Positions 44,018 through 52,827 of a DNA stretch of 64,000 nt are shown here, one piece after another. The position numbers and the translations under genes are program-made. Origin of the DNA: Mesorhizobium loti (GTDB lineage Bacteria; Pseudomonadota; Alphaproteobacteria; Rhizobiales; Rhizobiaceae); the NCBI RefSeq assembly GCF_002858745.1, contig NZ_PJRO01000007.1, positions 115,405-179,404 of the forward strand, given 5' to 3'. The notes beneath the pieces were generated by a model. It did no database searches, had not been told where the DNA came from, and worked only from the letters and a program-made list of their open reading frames with translations. Numbering within the stretch: position 1 is the first letter of the stretch; every line of letters starts with the position of its first letter.

Positions 44018-45323
44018 TTGCATTTCCTCCGATTGTTCGAGACTGCGTCTCTTTTGTCGTCCGCTCCTCCGCGGGCGTTGGCGTGTGCGCCGGCCGCTTT
44101 CGCGGCAGGCGTATGTGGGCGAAAAGGTCGGTGGCGTTGCGCTCCTGAACCAGCACGGTGCCGATGATGATCAGGCCCTTCAGCACGAGCTGCAGGTTCG
44201 AATTGATGTTGTGCAGCTGCAGGATGTTGGAGAGCAGACCGAAGATCAGCACGCCGCAGAATGTGCCAGCGAGACTGCCGCGGCCGCCCATCAGGCTGGT
44301 GCCGCCGATGACCACGGCGGCGATCGCGTCAAGCTCCAGTCCGGCGCCGGCGTCCGGCTTGCCCTGTCGGTATTGCGCCACATAGAGCACGGCGGCGATG
44401 CCGGCGAGCAGGCCCGACATGGCATAAGTCGCGATCTTCACGCGGCCGGCGGCAATACCGGAAAGTTTGGCGGCCTCCTCATTGCCGCCGATGGCATAGA
44501 CATAGCGGCCGAAGGGCGTGAAGCGCAGCACGGCGCCGTAGATGATGATGGCGCCGAGGAAGAACAGTCCCGGCATCGGGATGATCCCGAAGGCAAGCGA
44601 GCGCAGGATCTCGAAATCTTCCGTCGCGTTGGAGCCGGTGTAGACCGGCAGCACGGCATTGTTCTGCCCGGCGGTCAGGCGCGCGATGCCCAGCGCCGTC
44701 ACCATCATGGCCAGCGTGACGATGAAGGGCTGCAGCCGGCCCGCGACGATGATGACACCGTTCAGGGCGCCGAACAGCAGGCCGACGCAGGGCGCCACGA
44801 TGAGCACGCCGAGCACGCCGAATTTCGAGCCGACCTGCGGCAGCAGGAACCATAGCGCCAAGGCGCAGAGGACGACGCCGACGACAGCAGGCACGGCAAT
44901 GCCGCGTACGGTGTCGAGATGGGCGGTACGTTGAGCGCCATCGGCCGACTTGGCGAGATTGGTGAACAGGAAGCGCGTGACGACAACGCCGAGAAACAGG
45001 GCGATGAAAGCCACAGCGGGAATGCCCATGATGGCTGCCGGCGTGGCACCGGGCATCGTCAGAAGCATCGCCGTCACCACCGTGCAGATCGCCATCAGCG
45101 AGCCGACCGAAAGGTCGATGCCGCCGGTGATGATCACCGCGGTCATGCCGGTGGCGATCAGGCCGGTGGTGGAAACCTGGCGCAGCACGTCGAGAAGGTT
45201 GCCGTAGGACAGGAAGATGTTGCTGCCCTTGGAGGTGACCGGCGAGGAAAACACGCCGATGAGGAAGATGGCGATCAGCCCCCAGTAAAGCTTGGTGCGC
45301 GACACCATTCTCAGCGCGTTCAT
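44004..45323 (-). CDS. Sugar ABC transporter permease (CUT2), extended
   Basis: 439-aa permease, longer than the usual 320-340. It shows VIITGGIDLSVGSLMAICT and the C-terminal AAVVIGGTSLMGGRGSLAGT. Extra sequence is seen in two places: a soluble insertion around residues 115-145 (KSADGAQRTAHLDTVRG) within the membrane part, and a 35-residue hydrophilic tail rich in Pro, Thr and Glu. It overlaps the ATPase stop by 4 nt (ATGA) and the binding-protein start by 14 nt, so the three genes are tightly coupled. Confidence 0.9.
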   Translation of the reverse strand: MNALRMVSRTKLYWGLIAIFLIGVFSSPVTSKGSNIFLSYGNLLDVLRQVSTTGLIATGMTAVIITGGIDLSVGSLMAICTVVTAMLLTMPGATPAAIMGIPAVAFIALFLGVVVTRFLFTNLAKSADGAQRTAHLDTVRGIAVPAVVGVVLCALALWFLLPQVGSKFGVLGVLIVAPCVGLLFGALNGVIIVAGRLQPFIVTLAMMVTALGIARLTAGQNNAVLPVYTGSNATEDFEILRSLAFGIIPMPGLFFLGAIIIYGAVLRFTPFGRYVYAIGGNEEAAKLSGIAAGRVKIATYAMSGLLAGIAAVLYVAQYRQGKPDAGAGLELDAIAAVVIGGTSLMGGRGSLAGTFCGVLIFGLLSNILQLHNINSNLQLVLKGLIIIGTVLVQERNATDLFAHIRLPRKRPAHTPTPAEERTTKETQSRTIGGNANETP

Positions 45324-46915
45324 GCCGCCGTCCGTCCGTTGGCATGGCGCGGTGCTGCCAGTTGCATGATGCGTTCCTCGCTGGCCTGGTTGCGGGAGAG
45401 AATGCCGGTCTGGCGGCCTTCGGCCATCACCAGGATGCGGTCCGACAGATGCAGCAGTTCCGGCATCTCCGAACTGACAACGATGATGGCCAGCCCCTCA
45501 TCGGCGAGCCTGAAGACAAGATCGTAGATGTCGCGCTTGGCGCCGATGTCGATGCCGCGTGTCGGCTCGTCGAGCAACAGGACGCGCGGCTTCGTGGCCA
45601 GCCACTTGCCGATCACCACCTTCTGCTGGTTGCCGCCCGACAAGGTGTTGGCGACCTGGTCGATGCCGCTGCAGCGGATGCCCAGCGCCCTGACCGCCTC
45701 GTTGGCCAACGCCTTTTCGCCTGATACCGAGCGCAGGCCGAAACGCGACAGCGCACTGACCAGCGGCAGCGCGACATTGTCGACGATCGAAGCCTTGAGA
45801 TAGAGGCCTTCCGCCTTGCGGTCCTCGGTGACCAGCGCAATGCCGAGATGGCGCGCATCGCGCGGCGAGCGGATCGCCACCGGCTTGCCATCCAGCCGGA
45901 TATCGCCGTCGACCCTGCCTTTGGCACTGCCGAAGATCGACTGCAGGATTTCCGTGCGACCGGAACCAAGCAGGCCGCCGATGCCCAGAATTTCGCCGCG
46001 CCCAAGATCGAAGCTGACGCCGGACAGTACCCGCCGCCAGCCGGTTCGGTCGGACCTATCGAAGGAGAGGTCGCGTACTGTCAGGATCGGTGTGTCGTAA
46101 TGGGCGGCGCGCATCGCCGTGGACGCATCGAGCAAGGTGCGGCCGACCATGGCGGCAATCAGCCTGTCTTCGTTCAGCTCGCTCATGGCACGCGTCAGCA
46201 CATGACGCCCGTCGCGGAACACCGTGGTGCGGTCGGCAAGATGCATGACCTCGTCGATGCGGTGCGAGATGTAGACGATGGCGACGCCCTGCGCCGCCAG
46301 CTGGCGCATGATGCGGAAAAGCCGCTGGCATTCGGCCGGCGACAGCGCCGAGGTCGGCTCGTCCATGATCAGGATGCGTGCATTCTTCGACAGTGCCTTG
46401 GCGATCTCGACCAGTTGCTGCTCGCCGACGCGCAGGCCGCCGACCCGTGCCTCCGGGTCTAGGTCGATGCCCAGCGATTCTAGCAAGGCGCGCGATGCGG
46501 TGAGGCTTGACCTGCGGTCGACGATCAGCCCGCCGATCAGCTGTTCGCGGCCAAGGAAGATGTTCTCGGCCACGCTGAGCTCGGGAACGAGGTTTAGCTC
46601 CTGGTGGATGATGGCGATGCCGGCATCCTCGGCGTCGCGCACGCCGGCAAAACGCACCGGCTCGCCGGCAACCAATACCGTGCCCTCGTAGTCGGTGTAG
46701 ACGCCGGAGAGGATCTTCATCAGCGTCGACTTGCCGGCGCCGTTCTCGCCCATCAGCGCATGGATCTCGCCGCGCCTCAGATCGAAGCCGACATCGCTCA
46801 GCGCCACGACGCCGCCGAAGGACTTGGAGATCTTGCTGGCAGCAAGCACGGAGCTGCCGGCCCCCGATGAAGAGGCACCATGATCCGGCACAGACGGAAA
46901 TTCGCGGTCGGCCAT
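45320..46915 (-). CDS. Sugar ABC transporter ATP-binding protein (tandem CUT2 ATPase)
   Basis: 531-aa double-domain ATPase. Domain 1 has Walker A GENGAGKST, signature LRVGEQQLVEIAKAL and Walker B LIMDEPTSAL. Domain 2 has GLLGSGRTE (degenerate), LSGGNQQK and LLLDEPTRGID. A flexible Ser/Gly-rich N-terminus of about 25 residues precedes the first domain. First gene of the operon ATPase-permease-binding protein. The promoter region contains one copy of the AAACGTTTCGA operator core. Confidence 0.93.
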   Translation of the reverse strand: MADREFPSVPDHGASSSGAGSSVLAASKISKSFGGVVALSDVGFDLRRGEIHALMGENGAGKSTLMKILSGVYTDYEGTVLVAGEPVRFAGVRDAEDAGIAIIHQELNLVPELSVAENIFLGREQLIGGLIVDRRSSLTASRALLESLGIDLDPEARVGGLRVGEQQLVEIAKALSKNARILIMDEPTSALSPAECQRLFRIMRQLAAQGVAIVYISHRIDEVMHLADRTTVFRDGRHVLTRAMSELNEDRLIAAMVGRTLLDASTAMRAAHYDTPILTVRDLSFDRSDRTGWRRVLSGVSFDLGRGEILGIGGLLGSGRTEILQSIFGSAKGRVDGDIRLDGKPVAIRSPRDARHLGIALVTEDRKAEGLYLKASIVDNVALPLVSALSRFGLRSVSGEKALANEAVRALGIRCSGIDQVANTLSGGNQQKVVIGKWLATKPRVLLLDEPTRGIDIGAKRDIYDLVFRLADEGLAIIVVSSEMPELLHLSDRILVMAEGRQTGILSRNQASEERIMQLAAPRHANGRTAA

Positions 46916-46966
46916 GACAGGAACGGCCTCCCTACCGCGCTGTCAGTCATGTCGAAAAGCTAATCT

Positions 46967-47085
46967 AAACGTTTCGATAGAGTCAAGATTGGAGTCATCG
47001 CCAAGGTGCGATGTTTTTTTGTTTCTTGCTAAAAACAGGGGAATTCCATAGGTATTGGCAACTGACGCGCTTCAAAACGTTTCGA
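46967..47085. promoter_or_regulatory. Divergent LacI-controlled promoter with two identical operator cores
   Basis: The 11-mer AAACGTTTCGA occurs at 46967-46977 and again at 47075-47085, same orientation, 108 bp apart (about ten helical turns). Each sits in a longer near-palindrome: TCTAAACGTTTCGA and TCAAAACGTTTCGA, both containing AAACGTTT with the central CG typical of LacI-family operators. One is beside the transporter promoter and the other covers the sequence just upstream of the lacI ATG (47088). The spacing suits DNA looping by a tetramer. Confidence 0.75.
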
Positions 47086-47087
47086 AA

Positions 47088-48179
47088 ATGACCGAGCTGA
47101 CTTCCAGAAAATCCCGAAAGAGCGGCGCGCCCACCATGCTGCATGTGGCGGAAGCCGCGCGCGTTTCGGTGGCGACGGTCTCGGCCTATATCAATGGCAC
47201 CACCACGGTCAGCCAGGAGCTTTCCGGTCGCATCGAACAGGCGATCCGTGAGATCGGCTACAAGCGCAATGCCATTGCACGCAGCCTCAAGATCGGCACC
47301 ACGCGCACCATTGGCCTGACGGTCCCGCACATCACCAACCCCTTCTTCACCGACGTCGTCTCCGTCATCCAGCAGGCGTTCGACCGCGCCGGCTATGCGG
47401 TGATGTTGTGCTGCACCGATGAGGACCTGAACAATCAGGATGAGCAGATCCGGCTTCTGCTCGACCGCATGGTCGACGGCTTGATCATCGCCCGCGTCGG
47501 CGATGGCGCTTACCTGAAAGAGACGGTCGAACGCGCCAACGTGCCGGTGGTGCTGCTCGACCGCGAAGTCGACGGGGTCGACAGCGACCGGGTCGTGCTC
47601 GACAACCATCAGGCCGTGTTCGAGGCGATCACCTATCTTCTCGAGCTCGGCCACCGGCGCATCGGCTACATCACCGGCGCCTTCAACATCACACCGATGC
47701 GCGACCGCATGACGGGATATCGCGAGGCGCTGCTCAATGCGGGGCTCACCTTCGACCAGAGCCTGGTGCGCTCCGGCGACCTGCATGAGGCCGACGGCTA
47801 TACTGCCGCCATGCAACTGCTTTCCCTGCACGACCGCCCGACCGCGATCTTGTCCGCCAACAACCCGATGGTCGTCGGCGCGATGAAGGCGATCCGCGAC
47901 CTTGGCCTGTCGTGCCCGGAAGATGTCTCGGTCATCTGCTTCGACGACTTCCCCTGGGCCGATGTCTTCAACCCGCAGCTGACCACGATCGCGCAGCCGG
48001 TGCAGGCGATCGGCGAACAGACCGCCAGCCTGCTGCTCGACCGCCTGAACGGCAACCGCGACGCGCCGTCGCGCCGTCTTGTGCTGAAAGGACGACTGAT
48101 GGTGCGCAACTCGTGCCGGCCGCTGCAGGCAGCAGTCAACACGGGCATCGTAACTGCTGCAACAGTATCGTCTGGATGA
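47088..48179 (+). CDS. LacI family transcriptional regulator
   Basis: 363-aa repressor. The HTH (residues about 17-40) reads MLHVAEAARVSVATVSAYING, with hinge region IGYKRNAIARSLKIG, followed by a ribose-binding-like sensor domain (TIGLTVPHITNPFFTDVVS). An in-frame TTG at 47055 exists, but ATG 47088 is preferred; the operator overlaps its ribosome-binding region. It is divergent from the CUT2 transporter it most likely represses. The C-terminus ends 3 nt from the opposing DUF1349 gene. Confidence 0.93.
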   Translation: MTELTSRKSRKSGAPTMLHVAEAARVSVATVSAYINGTTTVSQELSGRIEQAIREIGYKRNAIARSLKIGTTRTIGLTVPHITNPFFTDVVSVIQQAFDRAGYAVMLCCTDEDLNNQDEQIRLLLDRMVDGLIIARVGDGAYLKETVERANVPVVLLDREVDGVDSDRVVLDNHQAVFEAITYLLELGHRRIGYITGAFNITPMRDRMTGYREALLNAGLTFDQSLVRSGDLHEADGYTAAMQLLSLHDRPTAILSANNPMVVGAMKAIRDLGLSCPEDVSVICFDDFPWADVFNPQLTTIAQPVQAIGEQTASLLLDRLNGNRDAPSRRLVLKGRLMVRNSCRPLQAAVNTGIVTAATVSSG

Positions 48180-48182
48180 GGC

Positions 48183-48767
48183 TTACTCGGCGTGCAGATC
48201 GCGAGCGATCGCATCGCCGACGGAAAACCCGGAAAAGGACACGTCAAAGCCTGGCCCTTGCGGCGAGCAGGCCATGACGCCAATCCTGGCCTCGGCCGCC
48301 GGGAACGGACAAAGCCGCGCCATCTGCCAGGCCACCGCGCCGACGGCATATTGCACGCGCACCGCATCGCCATGACGCGTCAGCCGAATACGGACCGGAT
48401 CGGTGGGCTTGGCCGAAGGCAGCGGGATGACGGACCAGTCGGAAACACCGCGGGTCACGACGACGGAGAAATGCATCATGCCGTCGGTGTATTCGATGCC
48501 GGCCTTGATCCAGCGCTGTTCGTCCAGCCGCAGGAAAAGACCGGCCTGGTCGTAGAGGTCGGCATAGGCGCCGAGCACGGTCGCTTCCGACGAGAAATCC
48601 CCCGCGACCGGACAGGTATAGGCATGGCCGCTGTCACGGATGAAGCCATAGAAGGTCTCGCGCCAGAAATCAGTGTCCGGCTCGGTCGTGAGCTTCAGCG
48701 CGCCAGCATCACCTGACCAGGACTTCGGCTCGTTGAGCCAGGAAAACTGCGCTGCCAAGACCGTCAC
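48183..48767 (-). CDS. DUF1349 (concanavalin-like) protein
   Basis: 194-aa protein with the beta-sandwich pattern of DUF1349: FSWLNEPKSW near the start, DFWRETFYGFIRDSGHAY, AGLFLRLDEQRWIKAGIEY in the centre and GPGFDVSFSGFSV at the end. The start is GTG 48767. No signal peptide. Some relatives bind or act on sugars; the fold resembles glycoside-binding lectins. It converges with the lacI gene by a 3-bp gap and may serve the same sugar pathway (inference). Confidence 0.85.
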   Translation of the reverse strand: MTVLAAQFSWLNEPKSWSGDAGALKLTTEPDTDFWRETFYGFIRDSGHAYTCPVAGDFSSEATVLGAYADLYDQAGLFLRLDEQRWIKAGIEYTDGMMHFSVVVTRGVSDWSVIPLPSAKPTDPVRIRLTRHGDAVRVQYAVGAVAWQMARLCPFPAAEARIGVMACSPQGPGFDVSFSGFSVGDAIARDLHAE

Positions 48768-48847
48768 CTCGCGAATATCTGGGGCGCCCAGTGTGACGAC
48801 GCGCTAGGCTTTGTCAAAGCCCTCAGCGTGTCACGGCTCGACGCCCC

Positions 48848-49183
48848 TCAAACGACCAAAGCCACGGCCAATCCCGAAAAAGCCAGCAGGAATCCGCAGA
48901 TGTAGATGCGGAACGTGGTTTGATATCTGGCCGCCGTATCCGCGTGGATGCGGTTGTTGAGCATTCGGAAAAGCACGATCGTGAACAGCACGGCACTGCC
49001 GAACAACGCCAGCGCGATGATGAAATCGGAGGCGCTGTACAGTGCGGGAGACGATCCATCGGCCTGCGCTGCCCAGTTGGCCAGGAACGCCAGCAGGAAG
49101 CCGAGAACGATGCCGACGGACGTGACCATCGGCTGTCGATAACCGGCAACCTCGCTCTCGAATTTTTTCTGGTCATCGTCCAT
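48848..49183 (-). CDS. Small integral membrane protein, unknown function
   Basis: 111-aa protein with a short charged N-terminus (MDDDQKKFESEVAGYRQP) and about three hydrophobic segments (VTSVGIVLGFLLAFLANW, IIALALFGSAVLFTIVLF and a final IYICGFLLAFSGLAVALVV). The frame extends to 49252, but ATG 49183 is the natural start. No catalytic motif was recognised. Neighbours differ in function, so no role can be assigned. Confidence 0.7.
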   Translation of the reverse strand: MDDDQKKFESEVAGYRQPMVTSVGIVLGFLLAFLANWAAQADGSSPALYSASDFIIALALFGSAVLFTIVLFRMLNNRIHADTAARYQTTFRIYICGFLLAFSGLAVALVV

Positions 49184-49352
49184 CCGGATTACCTTTGCCT
49201 GCGGCTTCACGGTCCACGGACCGGGCCTGTTGTAGCCTACACGGATAGCCACTCAATTCCAGAAGGCCAGAGATGGGGTTTTCGTATCCCGTTAGCACGT
49301 GGGCGCGAAACCAATGTTGCGCCCTCGAACTGGGCAGACGCCACCGGCATCG

Positions 49353-49886
49353 TCACTTCACCGGCCGCTTTTCCAGCTTCCTTGCCAAAGTCCGGCGATG
49401 CATGCCGAGCCGACGCGCCGTCTCCGAGATGTTGAAATCGGTATCGACCAGCGTTTCGTGGATGCGTTCCCATTCGAGATTCTTGATCGAGGTCGGGCGC
49501 TGCGACAGCGGCACGTCGACATCGCCTTCCGTCCTGCCGAAGGCGGCCTCTATGTCGTCGGTGTTGGCGGGCTTGGCGAGATAGTGGCTGGCGCCGAGCT
49601 TGATTGCCTCGACAGCCGTCGCGATGCTGGCGAAGCCGGTGAGCACGACAATGCGGATCGACGGATCACGGGCACTCAGCGCCTTGACGCATTCGAGGCC
49701 AGAGCCGGTACCGAGCTTCAGGTCGACCACGGCGAATTCAGGCGTATCGCGTTCGAGAAAATCCGTGAGAGCCTGCACGCTGTCGCAGACATGGACATGG
49801 TAGCCGCGCTTCTCGAACGAACGTGCCAGCGTCCGCGCAAAGGCGGTGTCGTCCTCGACGATCACCAGCGAGCGGTCAGGTGCCAT
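49353..49886 (-). CDS. actR: Response regulator ActR (RegA/PrrA family)
   Basis: 177-aa two-component regulator. The receiver domain has Asp12/13, phospho-acceptor Asp55 in FAVVDLKLGTGSG, and Lys in LAKPANTDD. The short C-terminal domain is a FIS-type HTH: ETARRLGMHRRTLARKLEK. Length and form are diagnostic of the RegA/ActR group, global redox regulators of respiration, CO2 and nitrogen pathways. AGGAG suits ATG 49886 (7-nt spacing) better than ATG 49892. It overlaps actS by 11 nt. Confidence 0.95.
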   Translation of the reverse strand: MAPDRSLVIVEDDTAFARTLARSFEKRGYHVHVCDSVQALTDFLERDTPEFAVVDLKLGTGSGLECVKALSARDPSIRIVVLTGFASIATAVEAIKLGASHYLAKPANTDDIEAAFGRTEGDVDVPLSQRPTSIKNLEWERIHETLVDTDFNISETARRLGMHRRTLARKLEKRPVK

Positions 49887-51225
49887 TTTCATCTCCTGCC
49901 GACAGGGCATCGAGAGGCAGCGTCAGCGTCACGCAGGCGCCGCGGCCGGTGTTGCGCGCGGTAACGGTTCCGCCGAGCTTCCTGATCACGTTGACGACCA
50001 GGAACAGCCCGAGCCCTCCACCTTCGCGTCCCTTGCTCGACATATAGGGCTTTCCGAGCGCTGCGAGTATCTCCTTGTCGAAACCCTTGCCGCGATCGCG
50101 AACCATCAGCACCAGGGCCAGTCCCTGTCGCCTGGCCGTGACGCCGACCCATTGCGGGGATGCTTCGAGAGCGTTGTCCAGCACGTTGAAGATAACCTGC
50201 TTGAGCGCCGCGTCCGAAACGATCGGCTCGTCCGGTTCGAACTCATTGTCGTAGTCGAGCTGTGCCGGCGACCTGTGATCGCGCCACTCGGCGACGAGCC
50301 CGTCGAGAAACGCGCGCGCCGTGGTATGGACACTGCCCTCGCCGCGCGCCTGGCCGGACGACATCAATATGCCGGAAACGATGCGCTTGCAGCGGTCAAG
50401 CTGGGCCTGCATCTCGTCGACATCGCCAAGCAGTTCCGGATTGTGCGCAATGACCTCCGAGCGCCGCCAGTCGCCGAGCAGCACGGAGATGGTGGCGAGC
50501 GGGGTGCCGAGCTCATGCGCGGCGCCAGAGGCGAGCAGACCCATGCGCACGATATGGTCTTCCTCGGCCGACTGCTGGCGCAGGTCCGCCAGATAGGCGT
50601 CACGCTCACGCAGGTTGCGGTTGATGCGGGTCATGAACAGCACGATCAGCCCGGCCGCCAGGATGAAACAGACGAACATGCCGCGGATGTGCAGATCGAG
50701 GAGATCGCCACCATGGTGCGACATCTCGATCGGCAGGAACACCATCGTCAAAAGCACGAAGCAGAGCGAGGCGGCAGCGACGAGCACCCATGTCGACCAG
50801 GGCGCCAGCAGAACGGCGCCAAGCGTGATCTGCAGCAGGTAGAGCGAGACAAAGGGGTTGGAGGCGCCGCCGCTAAGATAGAGCTGGGCCGTCAGCGCGG
50901 TCATGTCGAGCAGCAGCGACGCGAACAGAACCCCGTTGGAGACCGGCCTGGCCATGCGCAGGAAAAACAGGCTGGCCAGGTTGAGGCCGACGAGCGAGAG
51001 CACGACGGCAGCCATCTCCGGCAGCGGCAACGTGATGCCGAACCCCCATTCGATCGCCGCGATGGTAATCACCTGTCCCGCGACCGCGAGCCAGCGCAGC
51101 TGGATCAACAGAAGGAGATTCTTCCTGTTGGTGGCATCCGGATTGAAAATGATCGTCCTCCCTCGGCCAGGCTGGGACCCGGTCGAGGCGTGTGTCTTCC
51201 AGCGTGGCGGCGGCGTCAAGGTCAT
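49876..51225 (-). CDS. actS: Redox sensor histidine kinase ActS (RegB/PrrB family)
   Basis: 449-aa membrane kinase with about six transmembrane helices (residues 35-200). The quinone-sensing motif GGASNPF is at 119-125, the H-box LASGAAHELGTPLATIS with His237, then N-box NVLDNALEAS and G-boxes RDRGKGF and GGGLGLFLV. All features agree with RegB. The frame is open to 51312 but ATG 51225 overlaps the SURF1 stop by 4 nt. It signals to ActR, encoded next. Confidence 0.95.
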   Translation of the reverse strand: MTLTPPPRWKTHASTGSQPGRGRTIIFNPDATNRKNLLLLIQLRWLAVAGQVITIAAIEWGFGITLPLPEMAAVVLSLVGLNLASLFFLRMARPVSNGVLFASLLLDMTALTAQLYLSGGASNPFVSLYLLQITLGAVLLAPWSTWVLVAAASLCFVLLTMVFLPIEMSHHGGDLLDLHIRGMFVCFILAAGLIVLFMTRINRNLRERDAYLADLRQQSAEEDHIVRMGLLASGAAHELGTPLATISVLLGDWRRSEVIAHNPELLGDVDEMQAQLDRCKRIVSGILMSSGQARGEGSVHTTARAFLDGLVAEWRDHRSPAQLDYDNEFEPDEPIVSDAALKQVIFNVLDNALEASPQWVGVTARRQGLALVLMVRDRGKGFDKEILAALGKPYMSSKGREGGGLGLFLVVNVIRKLGGTVTARNTGRGACVTLTLPLDALSAGDENGT

Positions 51226-52031
51226 CGGCGCTTCCGATCCGCGGCATGGTGCCGGCCGCGCAACAGGACAAAGCCCAATGCAGCCGAAAGCATGACGGCG
51301 AGACCGAACCATGTCAGCGCATAGACGAGATGGCTGTTGCGGAAGGACACGACCGTCAGGCCGCCGCGCGGCCAGGCCGTATCGTTCGACAGCGCATCCG
51401 CGTCCACGAAGAAAGGAGCGCCATCGGCAAGGCCGCGCGCCCTGGCGATGGCGGCGACGTCGCGCGAATACCAGCGATCATGGGCCGGGTCGTTTTCCCG
51501 CAGGAAGCCGCCGCCCGGTTCGTCGATGCGCAACAGGCCGGTGACTGTCGTGGCCCCTTCGACAAGGTCGGCCTGCCGTGCGGCCGATGCCTTGCGATCG
51601 GGCGGCACGAAGCCGCGATTGACCAAAACGATGAAACCCGCGTCGGTCCTGAACGGCGTCATCAGCCAGAAACCGCCGCCAAGGGCCGTCACCGCCTGCG
51701 TGAAGGTTTCCCGGTCGTTGAGATAGGAGCCGCTGAGGCGCACCCGCAGATATTCATGCGTTTGTGGGGCGACGCCCGCCCATTCGGAAGGCACTGGCAC
51801 TGCAACCGCCGGCGCGTGGATGCGCTGCTCGACGCGGGCGATGAGATCCAGCTTCCATTCCCGCCGCTCGACCTGCCAGATGCCGAGGCCGACGAGGATG
51901 GCGATGCAGAGCAGCGAAAGCACGAGAAGTGTGGCACGTATGACAGGCGAGCGGCGAAGTTGGACGCGGCCGTCGCCGTTTCCACCCGATCCGAGGTCGC
52001 CAGAGGCTGTTTTGAAACTCGACGGTGCCAT
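51222..52031 (-). CDS. SURF1 family cytochrome oxidase biogenesis protein
   Basis: 269-aa inner-membrane protein with one N-terminal helix (RATLLVLSLLCIAILVGLGIWQ, about 30-50) and one C-terminal helix (LVYALTWFGLAVMLSAALGF). The family segments GIWQVERREWK and VNRGFVPPD are clear. SURF1 proteins assist haem insertion into haem-copper oxidases. The frame runs to 52109 into a repeat, but ATG 52031 is chosen; its ribosome-binding site is weak. It lies between the cyo genes and actS, so it is likely devoted to the quinol oxidase. Confidence 0.92.
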   Translation of the reverse strand: MAPSSFKTASGDLGSGGNGDGRVQLRRSPVIRATLLVLSLLCIAILVGLGIWQVERREWKLDLIARVEQRIHAPAVAVPVPSEWAGVAPQTHEYLRVRLSGSYLNDRETFTQAVTALGGGFWLMTPFRTDAGFIVLVNRGFVPPDRKASAARQADLVEGATTVTGLLRIDEPGGGFLRENDPAHDRWYSRDVAAIARARGLADGAPFFVDADALSNDTAWPRGGLTVVSFRNSHLVYALTWFGLAVMLSAALGFVLLRGRHHAADRKRR

Positions 52032-52044
52032 TTTCAGGTTTGCG

Positions 52045-52262
52045 GTGCGTCCTTCGAGGCTCGCCCGGCAACGATCGCGCTGGCGTTCCACCGGCCTGCG
52101 GGCTCGCACCTCAGGATGAGGGCCGTTGCATAACCACGCCCAAGTTCCGAAACACCTCGGCGTTCTTTCGAAACGGCACGACGGCCCTCATCCTGAGGTG
52201 CGAGCCCGCGAGACATTGGAAAGATGGCAGAACCCAAGCGGGCGAGCCTCGAAGGACGCACC
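52045..52262. repeat. Inverted pair of family C repeats
   Basis: Arm 1 (52045-52125) and arm 2 (52181-52262) are about 80-bp inverted copies. Outer ends: GGTGCGTCCTTCGAGGCTCG and CGAGCCTCGAAGGACGCACC. Inner ends: CGCACCTCAGGATGAGGGCC and GGCCCTCATCCTGAGGTGCG. The central part of each arm differs. Such CTCATCCTGAGG / TTCGAGG modules occur widely between genes in Mesorhizobium and Bradyrhizobium, from my recollection. The pair could form a long cruciform in the SURF1 leader. Confidence 0.75.
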
Positions 52263-52290
52263 AAAAGCACCGCCATTCGACGTGCTGTCC

Positions 52291-52396
52291 CTAGAGCGTT
52301 TCCGTTTTTTACGGAACCGCGGAAACACTCTAAGTTTTTGTTTTCGACGCATTTTTGTAACGCCAAGTGATCCCACTTGGCTACAAAGTGCTCTAG
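52291..52396. repeat. Family A-like repeat with short terminal inverted repeats
   Basis: Bounded by CTAGAGC (52291-52297) and GCTCTAG (52390-52396), inverted. Inside, AGAGCGTTTCCG is shared with family A, then CGGAACCGCGGAAACACTCT forms a hairpin, and CCAAGTGATCCCACTTGG another. It is a variant of the copies at 14846 and 59134. Confidence 0.65.
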
Positions 52397-52446
52397 TTGC
52401 GAAACCGGCTCGCCAACGTTGGTTCCCCCTGCGCCCTCGCCGGCGC

Positions 52447-52827
52447 TCACGACATCTCGCTCATTTCATGCAGCCCAGGCATCATGTTGGTGTTGAGATG
52501 ATACATCACCCACAGCGAACCGGTGAGCACGATCACCACCACGATGATGGTGAACATCATCGCCAGCATTGACCAGCCGCCTTCCGACGACGAGTTCATG
52601 TGCAGGAAGTAGATCATGTGCACCACGATCTGCACGACCGCGAAGACCATGATGACGATGGCGGCGGCCTGCTTGTTCTCGATCGCGCCGGTCATGACCA
52701 GCCAGAACGGGATCGCGGTCAGGATGACGGAGAGGACGAAGCCGGTCAGGTAACCCTTCAGCGAGGCATGGCCGTGGCCGTCGTCATGCGCTTCATGGGC
52801 AGCGGCGGTATCGTGGTTTGCGCTCAT
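52447..52827 (-). CDS. cyoD: Cytochrome o ubiquinol oxidase subunit IV
   Basis: 126-aa membrane subunit with three helices. A His-rich N-terminus (HEAHDDGHGHASLKGYLTGF) precedes FVLSVILTAIPFWLVM, then IVIMVFAVVQIVVHMIYFLHM and a final helix TIIVVVIVLTGSLWVMYHL. ATG 52827 overlaps the cyoC stop by 4 nt; the in-frame extension to 52908 lies within cyoC. It stabilises the core oxidase. Confidence 0.95.
   Translation of the reverse strand: MSANHDTAAAHEAHDDGHGHASLKGYLTGFVLSVILTAIPFWLVMTGAIENKQAAAIVIMVFAVVQIVVHMIYFLHMNSSSEGGWSMLAMMFTIIVVVIVLTGSLWVMYHLNTNMMPGLHEMSEMS

Larger units (their letters stand above)
52032..52446. other. Repeat-filled gap between SURF1 and cyoD genes
   Basis: 415 bp without a gene. 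It carries two facing copies of a family C element (52045-52262) and a family A-like element (52291-52396). Only about 50 bp at the right end are free of repeat sequence. Any SURF1 promoter must lie within or between repeats. Confidence 0.7.
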
